The translations under genes were made by a program, and so were the position numbers. Below are positions 27,492 to 37,125 of a stretch of DNA of 64,000 nucleotides, one piece after another; position 1 is the first letter of the stretch; every line of letters begins with the position of its first letter. The notes beneath the pieces are model-generated. The model was not told the origin of the DNA and did no database searches. It saw nothing but the letters and a program-made list of their open reading frames with translations. The stretch is from NCBI GenBank assembly GCA_009363175.1, contig CP045205.1, positions 4,526,001 to 4,590,000 on the forward strand. Reading direction: 5' to 3'. This DNA is from Citrobacter telavivensis. Its GTDB lineage: Bacteria; Pseudomonadota; Gammaproteobacteria; Enterobacterales; Enterobacteriaceae.

Positions 27492-29034
27492 GAGCCAGAT
27501 TACTGCCGGATATCGCTGCGCCACCTGCACCGTTAGCGCCGCCGTTGCTGCCGAAACTGCCTCTGCCCCCAACGACAGAACCGCTGTTGTTAATCCTCAG
27601 GCTGTCACCGAATATTCCGACGCCGCCGTTGCCGCCGTCGCTGGTGTTAGTATTATCTCTGCTGCCGCTGTAATTGCCCTCTCCGCCAGTGATGACGCCG
27701 CCAGCCAGATTGCTGATGGTCAGGTTGTGACCGGATATAGCCGTGCCGCCGTCTGCGCCGTCCGGGCTTGTCGTATCGCCGCCGGCATAGGCGCCTTCGC
27801 CACCGGTGATGGAACCACCGTTGGTGATGGTCAGATTATCGCCAAGTATTCCCGTGCCGCCTGCGGTAGGCATTCCGGCGCCACCGAGGCCGTCCGAACC
27901 GCCACTGCCGCCTTCACCGCCGGTAATAGAACCTCCGGCTAAATTATCAAGGATGATCTCGCTACCAGATATTGCAGCGCCAGCATTTCCGCCATTGCCT
28001 CCATTGCCTCCGCCGCTAAACCCCCCTTCGCCACCGACAATGGATCCGCCGTTGGTGATTCTCAGACTGGTACCCGATATTCCCGCCCCGGCATTGCCAC
28101 CGAGCGCTCCATAGCCATATCCCCCTTCGCCGCCGACAATGGATCCGCCGTTGGTTATGGTCAGAGCGGAACCCGATATGGCATCGCCCCCTAAGCTTCC
28201 GGAATTGCCTCGGCCACCCGTAATTGACCCACGGGCAATATTGTCAATGACCATATTGCTGCCGGTAATTCCGGCACCGGCATTGCCACCTTCAGCTCCA
28301 TCGTAACCATATCCCCCTCCGCCGCCGAGAATAGCGCCGCTGTTGGTGATGGTCAGCGCGGAACCCGATATGGCATCGCCTCCCTCGCCACTGGAATCAC
28401 CGTCACCACCGGTAATACGGTAAGTATTAATAATTGTGAGATCGGTACCTGATATTCCAGCGCCGCCAATGCCGCCCGTACCACCGTTGCCATCAAATCC
28501 GAAACTGCCATCGCCTCCGGTAATCGCACCATCGTTGGTTATCATGAGACGGTCACCAGAGATACCCGCACCGCTAGCGGAATATCTATCCCCTTCGCCA
28601 CCGGTGATGGAGCCGGTACGAGAATTGGTTATCGACAGGTCAGTACCCGATATTCCCACACCACCGGCACCAATGCCGCTAACGCCATAGCTACCTTCAC
28701 CACCAATAATCTTTCCGCCGTTAGTGATTGTTGCATTGTTACCGGACATTCCGTCGCCGCCGTCGCCGCCCGCGTCACCATCACCGCCGGTTATTGTGAT
28801 GCCACTACCGACGCTTACGCTGTTATCCGCTGCGGTAGTTTCCGGGTTCGGCGATAAGACATACCCAGCTCCGGCGCCTTCACTGCCCCCACTAGTCCCG
28901 TGAGTCCCTGTGTTGGATTGCGCCGCATAAGGAAATGAACCATCAACATGAATCGTGGCCCCTGTTGCTGGTCCGGAGGATATGAAGATCGATGCGATCA
29001 ATAACGCTATTTGGTTTCTGCGAAAATATTGCAT
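27487..29034 (-). pseudogene. Autotransporter, 5' part: signal peptide and glycine-rich passenger repeats
   Basis: The frame starts with a signal peptide (MQYFRRNQIALLIASIFISS, export region to ATG) and a GGGAG site. Some thirteen glycine-rich modules of 25-45 residues follow, each with ITNGGSITGGEGG-like text and an ISGSALTI-type turn. The frame stops at 27487-27489 in the middle of a module, right after GAAISGSNLAH. The missing remainder of that module lies in the next frame, so a single-base insertion or equivalent near 27490-27497 split the gene. There is no homopolymer run at the site, which argues against simple slippage. The intact protein would have been about 1300 residues. Confidence 0.82.
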
Positions 29035-29730
29035 TAATAACTCCCTTGCTAATTTTCACAAAATTCAGTTAATTTCTTACTTTTGTTAAGTCAGTAAACA
29101 AAGTAGAAAAAAACAGGAAACAAAAAATTAGCAATAAAAATTAAATTAAATTCAAAAGGAAATAAAGATTGTATTGAAAGCTATCAAAACCATATCGAAG
29201 AGTAAACGCAGTAAATCATTTCAAAAAAAATCTTAAATTGTTCACCTCTAACCATTTCACATTATTAAATGAATAAAAACAATAACATAAAAGACACTCA
29301 TACAACGATGTATTTAATATAAACGTGGCTATTTAAAAAACAGATAAATTAATTTATGATGAAAACAAGGCGTTACCCTCGTCGTCAACGAGATAAATCC
29401 GTCAATGTTTAAACTTTTATATTTTTCTTTATTTCATCTTAAAACTGCTTAATAAGATGAGATATTTAAGAGTGATGTTCAGATTTTTATTATCATATCG
29501 TAAAGGATGCTCAATTACGGTTCCTGACTAAAGATATGCCGTCTCCTGGCTATCGCGCGGTAAATATCTCTGCGACGCCACGGAAAAGCCACATTGCACT
29601 CTTCTGTTTTACTGCGGGGTCTGGTCTACCCTGTTGGCCCAATCCCATCGTTATTCGCCCATTTGCCCCTATTCAGTTTCTGGTCAACACTCCAGGATGA
29701 GACCACTGGCCCCTCACGTGGAGTATCACC
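29035..29730. promoter_or_regulatory. AT-rich intergenic region, autotransporter / MBL hydrolase
   Basis: Roughly 700 bp lie between divergent genes. From 29035 to 29500 the sequence is extremely AT-rich, as upstream of the other autotransporters here, which fits H-NS-silenced horizontally acquired genes. From 29520 the composition returns to normal. I see no further gene and no clear promoter boxes. Confidence 0.45.
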
Positions 29731-30507
29731 ATGAACATCACCCATATTCGCAACGCCACCCAGTTGATTACCTTTGGTGGTAAAACCTTTCTCGTCGATC
29801 CGATGCTTGCCCCGAAAGGTGCGTATCCCGGCTTTCCCGGCACGGCGCGGGCGGAGATCCGTAATCCAACGGTTGAACTCCCCTGCGATCTCAACACCCT
29901 GTTGCAGGCCGATGCGCTGATCGTCACCCATCTCCATGCGGACCACTGGGACGACGTCGCCGCAAAGGTCGTGCCGAAAGAGAAGCCGATTTATGTACAG
30001 AACGAACAGGATGTACAAATCCTGCGGGCGCAGGGTTTTAGTCAACTCACGGTGCTGACGGACAATACCCGGCTGGGTGAGATCACGTTGCGTAAAACAG
30101 GCGGCCAGCACGGATCCGACCGGCTGTACGCCATTCCTGCCATGGCTGAGCGAATGGGCGATGCCTGCGGGATTGTGTTCCAGCATCCACAGGAAAAAAC
30201 GCTGTATTTGGTCGGCGATACTATCTGGCGCGATGAGGTCGAAGCCAACATGGTCACATTCCAGCCTGATGTGGTAGTACTGAACGCCGGGTTTGCACAC
30301 GTGATCGGTTTTGGTGCCATCATCATGGGGGCAGAAGATGTGCTGAAAACCCACTTCGTACTGCCCGATGCGCAAATTGTGGCGATTCACATGGAAGCGA
30401 TAAACCACTGCCTGTTGACGCGTACCGCGCTCAGGGAATACGCCCGCGATAACCAGATTGCAGAATGTGTCCGGGTACCGGAAGATGGGGAAACCCTGAC
30501 GTTCTAA
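29731..30507 (+). CDS. MBL-fold metallo-hydrolase
   Basis: The 258-residue protein has the metallo-beta-lactamase signature HLHADHWD (residues 71-78) and later metal-ligand positions in VGDTIWRDE and near MEAINH. Its fold class includes UlaG-like lactonases and many uncharacterised hydrolases, so no substrate is given. It starts at an ATG with a GTGGAG site. It is followed after 19 bp by a GlxA-type regulator, most likely in one transcript. No signal peptide is seen, so it is cytoplasmic. Confidence 0.82.
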   Translation: MNITHIRNATQLITFGGKTFLVDPMLAPKGAYPGFPGTARAEIRNPTVELPCDLNTLLQADALIVTHLHADHWDDVAAKVVPKEKPIYVQNEQDVQILRAQGFSQLTVLTDNTRLGEITLRKTGGQHGSDRLYAIPAMAERMGDACGIVFQHPQEKTLYLVGDTIWRDEVEANMVTFQPDVVVLNAGFAHVIGFGAIIMGAEDVLKTHFVLPDAQIVAIHMEAINHCLLTRTALREYARDNQIAECVRVPEDGETLTF

Positions 30508-30526
30508 CCCCCAGCCGAGGAAAAGT

Positions 30527-31483
30527 ATGCGCCCTGTCACCGTCGCGATCGTCGCCGTTGAAGATTTCAGTCCGTTTCACTTCTCGGTGCCGTGCATCAT
30601 GTTCAGTGAAAAAGCGGCTGCAAAGAAACGCTTTGAGGTGCAGATTTGCGCTGAAATCCCAGGTGTTGTCGCCTCCCGGGAAGGCTTTTCCGTCACCGCA
30701 CCCCAGGGACTGGAGGCGGTGACCGCAGCCGATATCGTGATTGTCCCCTGGTGGGGAACGACCGACCGCCGCCCGCCGCAGTCGCTGCTCGATGCGCTGG
30801 TTCAGGCCCGACAAAACGGCGCGCAGGTGGTTGGATTGTGCCTGGGGGCATTTGTCCTCGGCTATGCAGGACTGCTGGACGGCAGGCGCGCCGCCACCCA
30901 CTGGGAGTTTGAAGCCGATTTTCAGGCGCGTTTTCCGGACGCGCACCTGGATATCAACGCCCTGTATGTCGACGATGACGGTATCATCACCTCGGCAGGC
31001 ACCGCCGCCGCGCTCGACTGCTGTCTGTATCTCATCCGCCAGCGGTTTGGCAGCACGGTGGCGAATCAGATTGCGCGCCGGATGATTGTGCCGCCGCATC
31101 GCGAGGGCGGTCAGGCGCAGTTTATTGCCCAGCCGGTGGCGAAAAACACCCAGGATCAACGGATTAACAGCCTGCTGGACTATCTGCGCCAGCATAGCCA
31201 TGAACAGCACGACCTGGATTCGCTGGCGAAAAAAGTGATGATGAGTCGCCGCACGCTGAGCCGTCATTTTATGCAAGCAACCGGCTCAGGCGTCGCCCAA
31301 TGGTTGATCAATGAACGCCTGCGCCGTAGCCAGGAACTGCTGGAATCCACCTCGCTTCCCGTTGAGCGTATCGCCGGGGAGGTCGGTTTTCTGTCCCCGG
31401 TGACCTGGCGTCAGCATTTTAAGTCTCGCTTTGGCGTCAGCCCGGCTGAATGGCGAAAAACCTTTCAGGGTGTGGCATCATAG
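30527..31483 (+). CDS. GlxA-family AraC-type regulator (DJ-1/PfpI plus AraC domains)
   Basis: The 318-residue protein joins an N-terminal DJ-1/PfpI amidotransferase-like domain, with the elbow motif GLCLGAFVLG near residue 105, to a C-terminal AraC helix-turn-helix pair (LAKKVMMSRRTLSRHF and IAGEVGFLSPVTWRQHF). This is the layout of FtrA and CdhR-type regulators. It may control the preceding MBL hydrolase gene. The end of the gene (GVSPAEWRKTFQGVAS then TAG) overlaps the lacI promoter; see the separate entry. GAGGAAAAG precedes the start. Confidence 0.88.
   Translation: MRPVTVAIVAVEDFSPFHFSVPCIMFSEKAAAKKRFEVQICAEIPGVVASREGFSVTAPQGLEAVTAADIVIVPWWGTTDRRPPQSLLDALVQARQNGAQVVGLCLGAFVLGYAGLLDGRRAATHWEFEADFQARFPDAHLDINALYVDDDGIITSAGTAAALDCCLYLIRQRFGSTVANQIARRMIVPPHREGGQAQFIAQPVAKNTQDQRINSLLDYLRQHSHEQHDLDSLAKKVMMSRRTLSRHFMQATGSGVAQWLINERLRRSQELLESTSLPVERIAGEVGFLSPVTWRQHFKSRFGVSPAEWRKTFQGVAS
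31453..31481 (+). promoter_or_regulatory. lacI promoter inside the 3' end of the GlxA-type gene
   Basis: GCGAAA (31453-31458) and CATCAT (31476-31481) are spaced 17 bp, aligning base for base with the E. coli lacI promoter (GCGCAA, 17 bp, CATGAT). Both boxes are within the last codons and the first base of the stop of the upstream gene. The weak boxes suit the low level of repressor expected. Confidence 0.7.
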
Positions 31484-31517
31484 CGCGCAGAACATATTGA
31501 ATTCAGGGGAAAGGATT

Positions 31518-32597
31518 GTGAAACCGGTAACGCTATACGATGTTGCAGACCACGCTGGCGTCTCCTATCAGACGGTATCCCGCGTGGTAAATCAGGCGAG
31601 CCACGTTTCCGCGAAAACCCGGCAAAAAGTTGAAGCCGCCATGGCGGAGCTGAATTACATCCCCAACCGCGTCGCCCAACAACTGGCCGGAAAACACACG
31701 CCGCTTATTGGCGTAGCAACGTCCAATCTGGCACTGCATGCCCCTTCGCAGATTGTCGCGTCCATCAAGTCGCGCGCCGACCAGTCCGGCGCCAGCGTGG
31801 TGATTGCGATGGTTGAACGCAGCGGTGTCGACGCCTGCAAAGCGGCAGTACATAACCTGCTGGCGCAGCGGGTAACGGGGCTGATTATTAACTACCCCCT
31901 TGATGAAGAAGATGCCATCGCCGTCGCCGCCTCCTGCGGTACGGTACCCGTTTTGTTCCTCGACGTGTCTGATCTTTCCCCGATCAACAGTATTATTTTC
32001 TCGCACGATGATGGTGCCCGACTGGGTGTTGAACATCTGGTCCAGCACGGACACCAGCGCATTGCTTTGTTAGCGGGCCCCCGCACTTCCGTTTCGGCGC
32101 GCCTGCGCCTGGCGGGCTGGCATAAATACCTTGCTCGCCACCAGTTGCAACCGGTCGCAGAACAAGAAGGCGACTGGAGCGCGATGTCCGGTTTTTTGCA
32201 GACGCAGCAAATGCTCAGTGCAGGCATCATCCCCGGCGCAATGCTGGTGGCAAACGATCAAATGGCGCTGGGCGCGATGCGGGCCATCAGCGAATTTGGC
32301 CTGCGCGTGGCAAGTGACATTTCGGTAGTGGGTTATGACGATACCGAGGACAGCGCCTGCTACATCCCGCCGCTCACGACCATCAGGCAAGATTTTGCCC
32401 TTCTCGGCCAGACCAGCGTCGATCGCCTGCTGCAACTTTCCCGCGGCGAATCGACCCTCGGAAATCAACTGCTGCCGGTCACGCTGGTGGAGCGAAAAAC
32501 CGTTCTGCCCCCTGAAAAACAGCACACCTCCCCGCAGGCGCTGGCCGACTCGCTGATTCAACTGGCGCGTCAGGTCGCGTTGTTAAATCGGCCGTAA
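31518..32597 (+). CDS. lacI: Lac repressor LacI
   Basis: The start is a GTG, as in E. coli, giving 359 residues; the first residues KPVTLYDVADHAGVSYQTV are those of the LacI headpiece. Recognition-helix residues YQTVSRVVNQ, the hinge helix RVAQQLAGK and the periplasmic-binding-protein-like core are conserved. The C-terminus carries the leucine-rich tetramerisation helix (LADSLIQLARQVALLN). It binds the operators at 32670 and 33071 and releases on allolactose. The stop codon abuts the CRP site of the lac promoter with no spacer for an O3 operator. Confidence 0.97.
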   Translation: MKPVTLYDVADHAGVSYQTVSRVVNQASHVSAKTRQKVEAAMAELNYIPNRVAQQLAGKHTPLIGVATSNLALHAPSQIVASIKSRADQSGASVVIAMVERSGVDACKAAVHNLLAQRVTGLIINYPLDEEDAIAVAASCGTVPVLFLDVSDLSPINSIIFSHDDGARLGVEHLVQHGHQRIALLAGPRTSVSARLRLAGWHKYLARHQLQPVAEQEGDWSAMSGFLQTQQMLSAGIIPGAMLVANDQMALGAMRAISEFGLRVASDISVVGYDDTEDSACYIPPLTTIRQDFALLGQTSVDRLLQLSRGESTLGNQLLPVTLVERKTVLPPEKQHTSPQALADSLIQLARQVALLNRP

Positions 32598-32663
32598 TAA
32601 TGTGAGTCAGTTCACTCATTAGGCTCCTCAGGCTTTACAGCTTTCTGGCTTCCCTCGTATGTT
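32598..32663 (+). promoter_or_regulatory. lac promoter with CRP site
   Basis: A CRP site TGTGA-N6-TCACT (32601-32616) lies directly after the lacI stop. It is followed by -35 TTTACA (32634-32639) and -10 TATGTT (32658-32663) with an 18-bp spacer. These are the same boxes and spacing as in E. coli lacP. Confidence 0.93.
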
Positions 32664-32669
32664 GAATAA

Positions 32670-32690
32670 AATTGTGAGCGAATAACAATT
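32670..32690 (+). promoter_or_regulatory. lac operator O1
   Basis: The 21-bp site aattgtgagcg-aataacaatt differs from the E. coli O1 at one central position (G to A). It starts just past the -10 box, covering the expected transcription start. Confidence 0.93.
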
Positions 32691-32707
32691 ATCAACAGGA
32701 TACAGCC

Positions 32708-35700
32708 ATGACATTCACTACGGACTCACTCGCCGCCGTACTGGCTCGACGCGACTGGGAAAATCCCGGCGTCACACAGCTTAACCGTCTGGAGGCACAT
32801 CCTCCTTTTGCCAGTTGGCGCGACGCGACTGAGGCGCGAGACAATCATCCCTCATCATCGGTTCGTAGCCTGAACGGTGCGTGGAAATTTAACTGGTTCG
32901 CCTCGCCGGAAGCGGTGCCGGAAAGTTGGCGACTGAGCGATCTGGATACTGCCGATACGATCGTTGTGCCATCAAACTGGCAGATGCACGGCTATGACGC
33001 GCCAGTTTATACCAACGTAACCTATCCGATCCCGGTCAATCCGCCGTACGTGCCTCATGAAAATGCAACGGGTTGTTATTCGCTCACATTCAATATCAAC
33101 GAAGCCGAACGTCGCGATGGACAGACGCGAATTATCTTTGATGGCGTGAATTCCGCCTTTCATCTCTGGTGCAACGGGCGTTGGGTGGGCTACGGTCAGG
33201 ACAGTCGCCTGCCGTCCGAATTTGATCTCAGCGCGTTTCTGGTCAGCGGTGAGAACCGTCTGGCGGTGATGGTGCTGCGCTGGAGCGATGGCAGCTATCT
33301 GGAAGATCAGGATATGTGGCGGATGAGCGGCATCTTTCGCGATGTCTCCCTGTTAAATAAACCCGCCACCCAAATCAGCGATCTACGCATCACCACCCAC
33401 CTCAACGAAGATTTCAGCCGGGCAATATTGGCAGCCGACGTCAGCATGCGCGGTGAGCCGCGTGACTGTCTGCGGGTGACCGTTCAACTATGGGATGGCG
33501 ACGTGCTGATGGGCGAAAGCACCGCGCCTTTTGGCAGTGAGATTATTGATGAGCGCGGTGCCTACGGCGATCGCACGACTCTGCGTCTGAATGTTGACAA
33601 TCCTTCACTGTGGAGCGCCGAAACGCCGCATCTTTATCGCGCGGTCGTACAACTGCATACCGCTGACGGCACACTTATTGAAGCCGAGGCCTGCGATGTC
33701 GGCTTCCGCCGGGTGAGCATTGAAAACGGCCTGCTGTTGTTGAACGGTAAACCTCTGCTGATTCGCGGTACCAACCGGCATGAACATCACCCTGAAAACG
33801 GCCAGGTGATGGACGAAGAAACGATGGTGCAGGACATCATTCTGATGAAACAGAATAACTTTAATGCCGTGCGCTGCTCCCACTATCCGAACCACCCGCG
33901 ATGGTACACGCTCTGCGATCGCTATGGTCTGTACGTGGTGGATGAGGCCAACATCGAGACCCACGGCATGGTGCCGATGAATCGCCTGAGCGACGACCCG
34001 ACCTGGCTGCCCGCGATGAGCCAGCGTGTGACGCGAATGGTACAGCGCGATCGCAACCATCCGAGCATTATCATCTGGTCACTGGGGAACGAATCGGGTC
34101 ACGGCGCCAACCATGACGCACTGTACCGCTGGCTGAAATCAGAAGACCCGTCACGCCCGGTGCAGTATGAAGGCGGCGGCGCGGACACTGCGGCGACGGA
34201 TATCATTTGCCCGATGTATGCCCGTGTCGATCAGGATCAGCCGTTCCCGGCGGTACCGAAGTGGTCAATCAAAAAATGGCTGTCGCTGCCCGGTGAGCAG
34301 CGCCCGCTCATCTTGTGCGAATACGCTCACGCGATGGGCAACAGTCTGGGAGGGTTCGCCAAATACTGGCAGGCGTTCCGTCAGTATCCACGCTTGCAGG
34401 GAGGTTTCGTCTGGGACTGGGTCGATCAGTCGCTGATTAAATACGATGACAAAGGCAACCCCTGGTCCGCGTACGGCGGCGACTTTGGCGACACGCCTAA
34501 CGATCGCCAGTTCTGTATGGATGGACTGGTGTTTGCCGACCGGACACCGCATCCGTCGCTGTATGAAGCGAAGCACGCGCAGCAGTTTTTCCAGTTTACG
34601 CTTCTACCGGGTGCCGAACGTAAGATTGAGGTCACCAGCGAATACCTGTTCCGCCATAGCGATAATGAGATCCTGCACTGGTCGATTGCGCTGGAAGGCA
34701 ACCCAATAGCCACCGGGGAGATCCCGCTTGATATCGCTGCGCAGGGCCGTCAGGTTATCACCCTCCCCGACATCGCGCAGCCTGACAGCGCGGGTCAGCT
34801 CTGGCTAACGGTGCGCGTGGAGCAACCGCAGGCAACCGCATGGTCGCCCGCCGGTCATGTCAGCGCCTGGCAACAGTGGCCGCTGGAGGAAAAACTGAAC
34901 ATCATCTGCTCGCCGCGAGCCCGTACTGCGCCGCAACTCAGCGTCACTGATGCGGCCTTTCACGTGGCACTTCACACGACGCGTTGGGAATTCTGCCGTC
35001 AGCAGGGCACGTTAACGCAATACTGGATTGGCGATGAAGCCCAGTTACTGACACCGCTGAGCGATCGGTTCACCCGTGCGCCACTGGATAACGATATTGG
35101 CGTCAGTGAAGCGACCCGCATTGACCCCAATGCCTGGGTCGAGCGCTGGAAAGCCGCCGGGCATTATCAGCTCCAGGCGGTACTGCTGCAGTGCGATGCC
35201 GACGCCCTTGCCGACGCGGTACAGATCGCCACCGTCCACGCCTGGCAGTATCAGGGCAACACTTTGTTTATTAGCCGTAAAATCTGGCGTATTGACGGCC
35301 ACGGCGAAATGCAGATTGCCGTTGATGTCGATGTCGCCAGCGGTACGCCGCATCCGGCACGTATCGGCCTGACCTGCCAACTGGCGCAGGTAGCAGAACG
35401 GGTCAACTGGCTGGGGCTCGGTCCACATGAAAACTACCCGGACCGCCTGTCTGCCGCCTGTTTTGACCGTTGGGATTTGTCACTGGATGAGATGTATACG
35501 CCGTATGTCTTCCCGAGCGAAAACGGCCTGCGCTGTGGTACGCGGGAACTGAAGTACGGTGCGCACGTCTGGCGTGGCGACTTCCAGTTCAACATTAGTC
35601 GCTACAGCCAGAAGCAACTGATGGAAACCAGCCACCGTCACCTGCTGCAACCGGAAGCCGGGAGCTGGCTGAATGTTGATGGTTTCCATATGGGCGTCGG

Positions 35701-35791
35701 TGGAGACGACTCCTGGAGCCCATCGGTGTCGCCGGAATTCCAGTTGAGCGCCGGGCGTTATCACTACCAGATTGTCTGGGGCCAAAAATAA
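32708..35791 (+). CDS. lacZ: Beta-galactosidase LacZ
   Basis: The 1027-residue enzyme hydrolyses lactose and forms allolactose. It has the GH2 domain order with acid/base Glu in GNESGHG and nucleophile Glu in LILCEYAHAMGN. The N-terminus MTFTTDSLAAVLARRDWEN holds the alpha-complementation segment. It starts 17 bp after O1 with an AGGATACA site and carries operator O2 within the coding region. Length is close to the 1024 residues of E. coli. Confidence 0.97.
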   Translation: MTFTTDSLAAVLARRDWENPGVTQLNRLEAHPPFASWRDATEARDNHPSSSVRSLNGAWKFNWFASPEAVPESWRLSDLDTADTIVVPSNWQMHGYDAPVYTNVTYPIPVNPPYVPHENATGCYSLTFNINEAERRDGQTRIIFDGVNSAFHLWCNGRWVGYGQDSRLPSEFDLSAFLVSGENRLAVMVLRWSDGSYLEDQDMWRMSGIFRDVSLLNKPATQISDLRITTHLNEDFSRAILAADVSMRGEPRDCLRVTVQLWDGDVLMGESTAPFGSEIIDERGAYGDRTTLRLNVDNPSLWSAETPHLYRAVVQLHTADGTLIEAEACDVGFRRVSIENGLLLLNGKPLLIRGTNRHEHHPENGQVMDEETMVQDIILMKQNNFNAVRCSHYPNHPRWYTLCDRYGLYVVDEANIETHGMVPMNRLSDDPTWLPAMSQRVTRMVQRDRNHPSIIIWSLGNESGHGANHDALYRWLKSEDPSRPVQYEGGGADTAATDIICPMYARVDQDQPFPAVPKWSIKKWLSLPGEQRPLILCEYAHAMGNSLGGFAKYWQAFRQYPRLQGGFVWDWVDQSLIKYDDKGNPWSAYGGDFGDTPNDRQFCMDGLVFADRTPHPSLYEAKHAQQFFQFTLLPGAERKIEVTSEYLFRHSDNEILHWSIALEGNPIATGEIPLDIAAQGRQVITLPDIAQPDSAGQLWLTVRVEQPQATAWSPAGHVSAWQQWPLEEKLNIICSPRARTAPQLSVTDAAFHVALHTTRWEFCRQQGTLTQYWIGDEAQLLTPLSDRFTRAPLDNDIGVSEATRIDPNAWVERWKAAGHYQLQAVLLQCDADALADAVQIATVHAWQYQGNTLFISRKIWRIDGHGEMQIAVDVDVASGTPHPARIGLTCQLAQVAERVNWLGLGPHENYPDRLSAACFDRWDLSLDEMYTPYVFPSENGLRCGTRELKYGAHVWRGDFQFNISRYSQKQLMETSHRHLLQPEAGSWLNVDGFHMGVGGDDSWSPSVSPEFQLSAGRYHYQIVWGQK
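33071..33091. promoter_or_regulatory. lac operator O2 inside lacZ
   Basis: ggttgttattcgctcacatt plus c is, on the complementary strand, a 21-bp site with the core TGTGAGCGAATAACAA. It lies in the same codons as the E. coli O2. The core equals that of O1 in this window. Confidence 0.85.
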
Positions 35792-35798
35792 TAAAAGC

Positions 35799-35820
35799 CG
35801 GGCAGGTCAGCGCCTGCCCG
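35799..35820. other. Intercistronic hairpin lacZ-lacY
   Basis: Eight-base arms cgggcagg / cctgcccg close a six-base loop between lacZ and lacY. E. coli has a similar stem at this place, which is thought to affect mRNA processing and the Z:Y expression ratio. Confidence 0.7.
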
Positions 35821-35842
35821 TTAGTCGCGTAAGGAAGTCCAC

Positions 35843-37096
35843 ATGTATTATTTGAAAAATACTAATTTCTGGATGTTCGGCTTTTTCTTCTTCTTTTATT
35901 TTTTCATTATGGGAGCCTACTTCCCGTTTTTCCCGATCTGGTTACACGATATCAACCATATCAGCAAAGGTGACACCGGCGTCATTTTCGCCTGCATCTC
36001 ACTGTTTTCACTTCTGTTTCAGCCCATCTTTGGCCTGCTCTCGGATAAGCTCGGTCTGCGTAAACATCTGTTGTGGATCATTACCGGGATGCTGGTAATG
36101 TTCGCACCTTTTTTCATTTACGTTTTTGGTCCGTTACTTCAGTTCAATATATTACTCGGCTCGATCGTCGGCGGGATTTATCTTGGTTTTATCTACAACG
36201 CCGGGGCCCCTGCTATTGAGGCTTATATTGAAAAAGCCAGCCGCCGCAGCCATTTTGAATTTGGCCGCGCACGTATGTTTGGCTGCGTAGGCTGGGCGCT
36301 ATGCGCCTCTATTACCGGGATTATGTTCACCATCAATAACCAGTTCGTTTTTTGGTTGGGTTCCGGCTGTGCGGTGATTCTGGCGATACTGTTGTTTTTC
36401 TCAAAAGCGGATGCGCCCTCTTCTGCAAAGGTTGCAGATGCAGTAGGCGCCAACCAGTCCGCCTTCAGCCTGAAGCTGGCGCTGGAACTGTTTAAGCAAC
36501 CGAAGCTGTGGTTCCTTTCGCTGTACGTGGTCGGTGTATCCTGTACTTACGATGTGTTTGACCAACAGTTCGCCAACTTCTTCACCTCATTCTTTACGAC
36601 GGGCGAACAAGGTACACGCGTTTTTGGCTACGTCACCACGCTGGGAGAACTGCTGAACGCTTCCATCATGTTCTTTGCGCCGCTGATTGTTAACCGAATT
36701 GGCGGAAAGAACGCGCTGCTGCTGGCGGGTACCATTATGTCAGTACGGATCATCGGTTCCTCGTTTGCCACCAGCGCGCTGGAAGTCGTCATCCTGAAAA
36801 CGCTGCATATGTTTGAGATCCCCTTCCTGATCGTCGGCTGCTTCAAATACATCACCAGCCAGTTTGAGGTGCGTTTCTCGGCCACAATTTATCTGGTGTG
36901 CTTCTGTTTCTTCAAACAGTTGGCGATGATTTTCATGTCCGTCTTTGCCGGCAACATGTATGAAAGCGTGGGTTTCCAGGGGACGTATCTGATACTGGGG
37001 CTGATCGCACTGAGCTTTACGCTCATTTCGGTCTTTACCCTGAGTGGGCCGGGGCCATTTTCCCGCGTCTTCGCACAGGCGAGTAAACAAGTTTGA
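35843..37096 (+). CDS. lacY: Lactose permease LacY
   Basis: The 417-residue proton symporter matches the E. coli length and has twelve helices. The key residues are in place: E126 and R144 for sugar binding (EAYIEKASRR and FGRARMFG) and the KTLHMFEIPF segment with the His/Glu pair of the proton pathway. It has a GTAAGGAAG site upstream. It sits in the inner membrane. Intact lacY together with lacZ predicts a lactose-positive phenotype. Confidence 0.97.
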   Translation: MYYLKNTNFWMFGFFFFFYFFIMGAYFPFFPIWLHDINHISKGDTGVIFACISLFSLLFQPIFGLLSDKLGLRKHLLWIITGMLVMFAPFFIYVFGPLLQFNILLGSIVGGIYLGFIYNAGAPAIEAYIEKASRRSHFEFGRARMFGCVGWALCASITGIMFTINNQFVFWLGSGCAVILAILLFFSKADAPSSAKVADAVGANQSAFSLKLALELFKQPKLWFLSLYVVGVSCTYDVFDQQFANFFTSFFTTGEQGTRVFGYVTTLGELLNASIMFFAPLIVNRIGGKNALLLAGTIMSVRIIGSSFATSALEVVILKTLHMFEIPFLIVGCFKYITSQFEVRFSATIYLVCFCFFKQLAMIFMSVFAGNMYESVGFQGTYLILGLIALSFTLISVFTLSGPGPFSRVFAQASKQV

Positions 37097-37125
37097 ATAT
37101 AAATAACAAGGATGGAATATCTTCA

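Noticed and set aside
27487..27572. An ATG at 27572 as the start of a separate 811-residue autotransporter
   Set aside because: No signal peptide or ribosome site; the first residues shadow the glycine-rich repeat in another frame. The frameshift model explains both frames.
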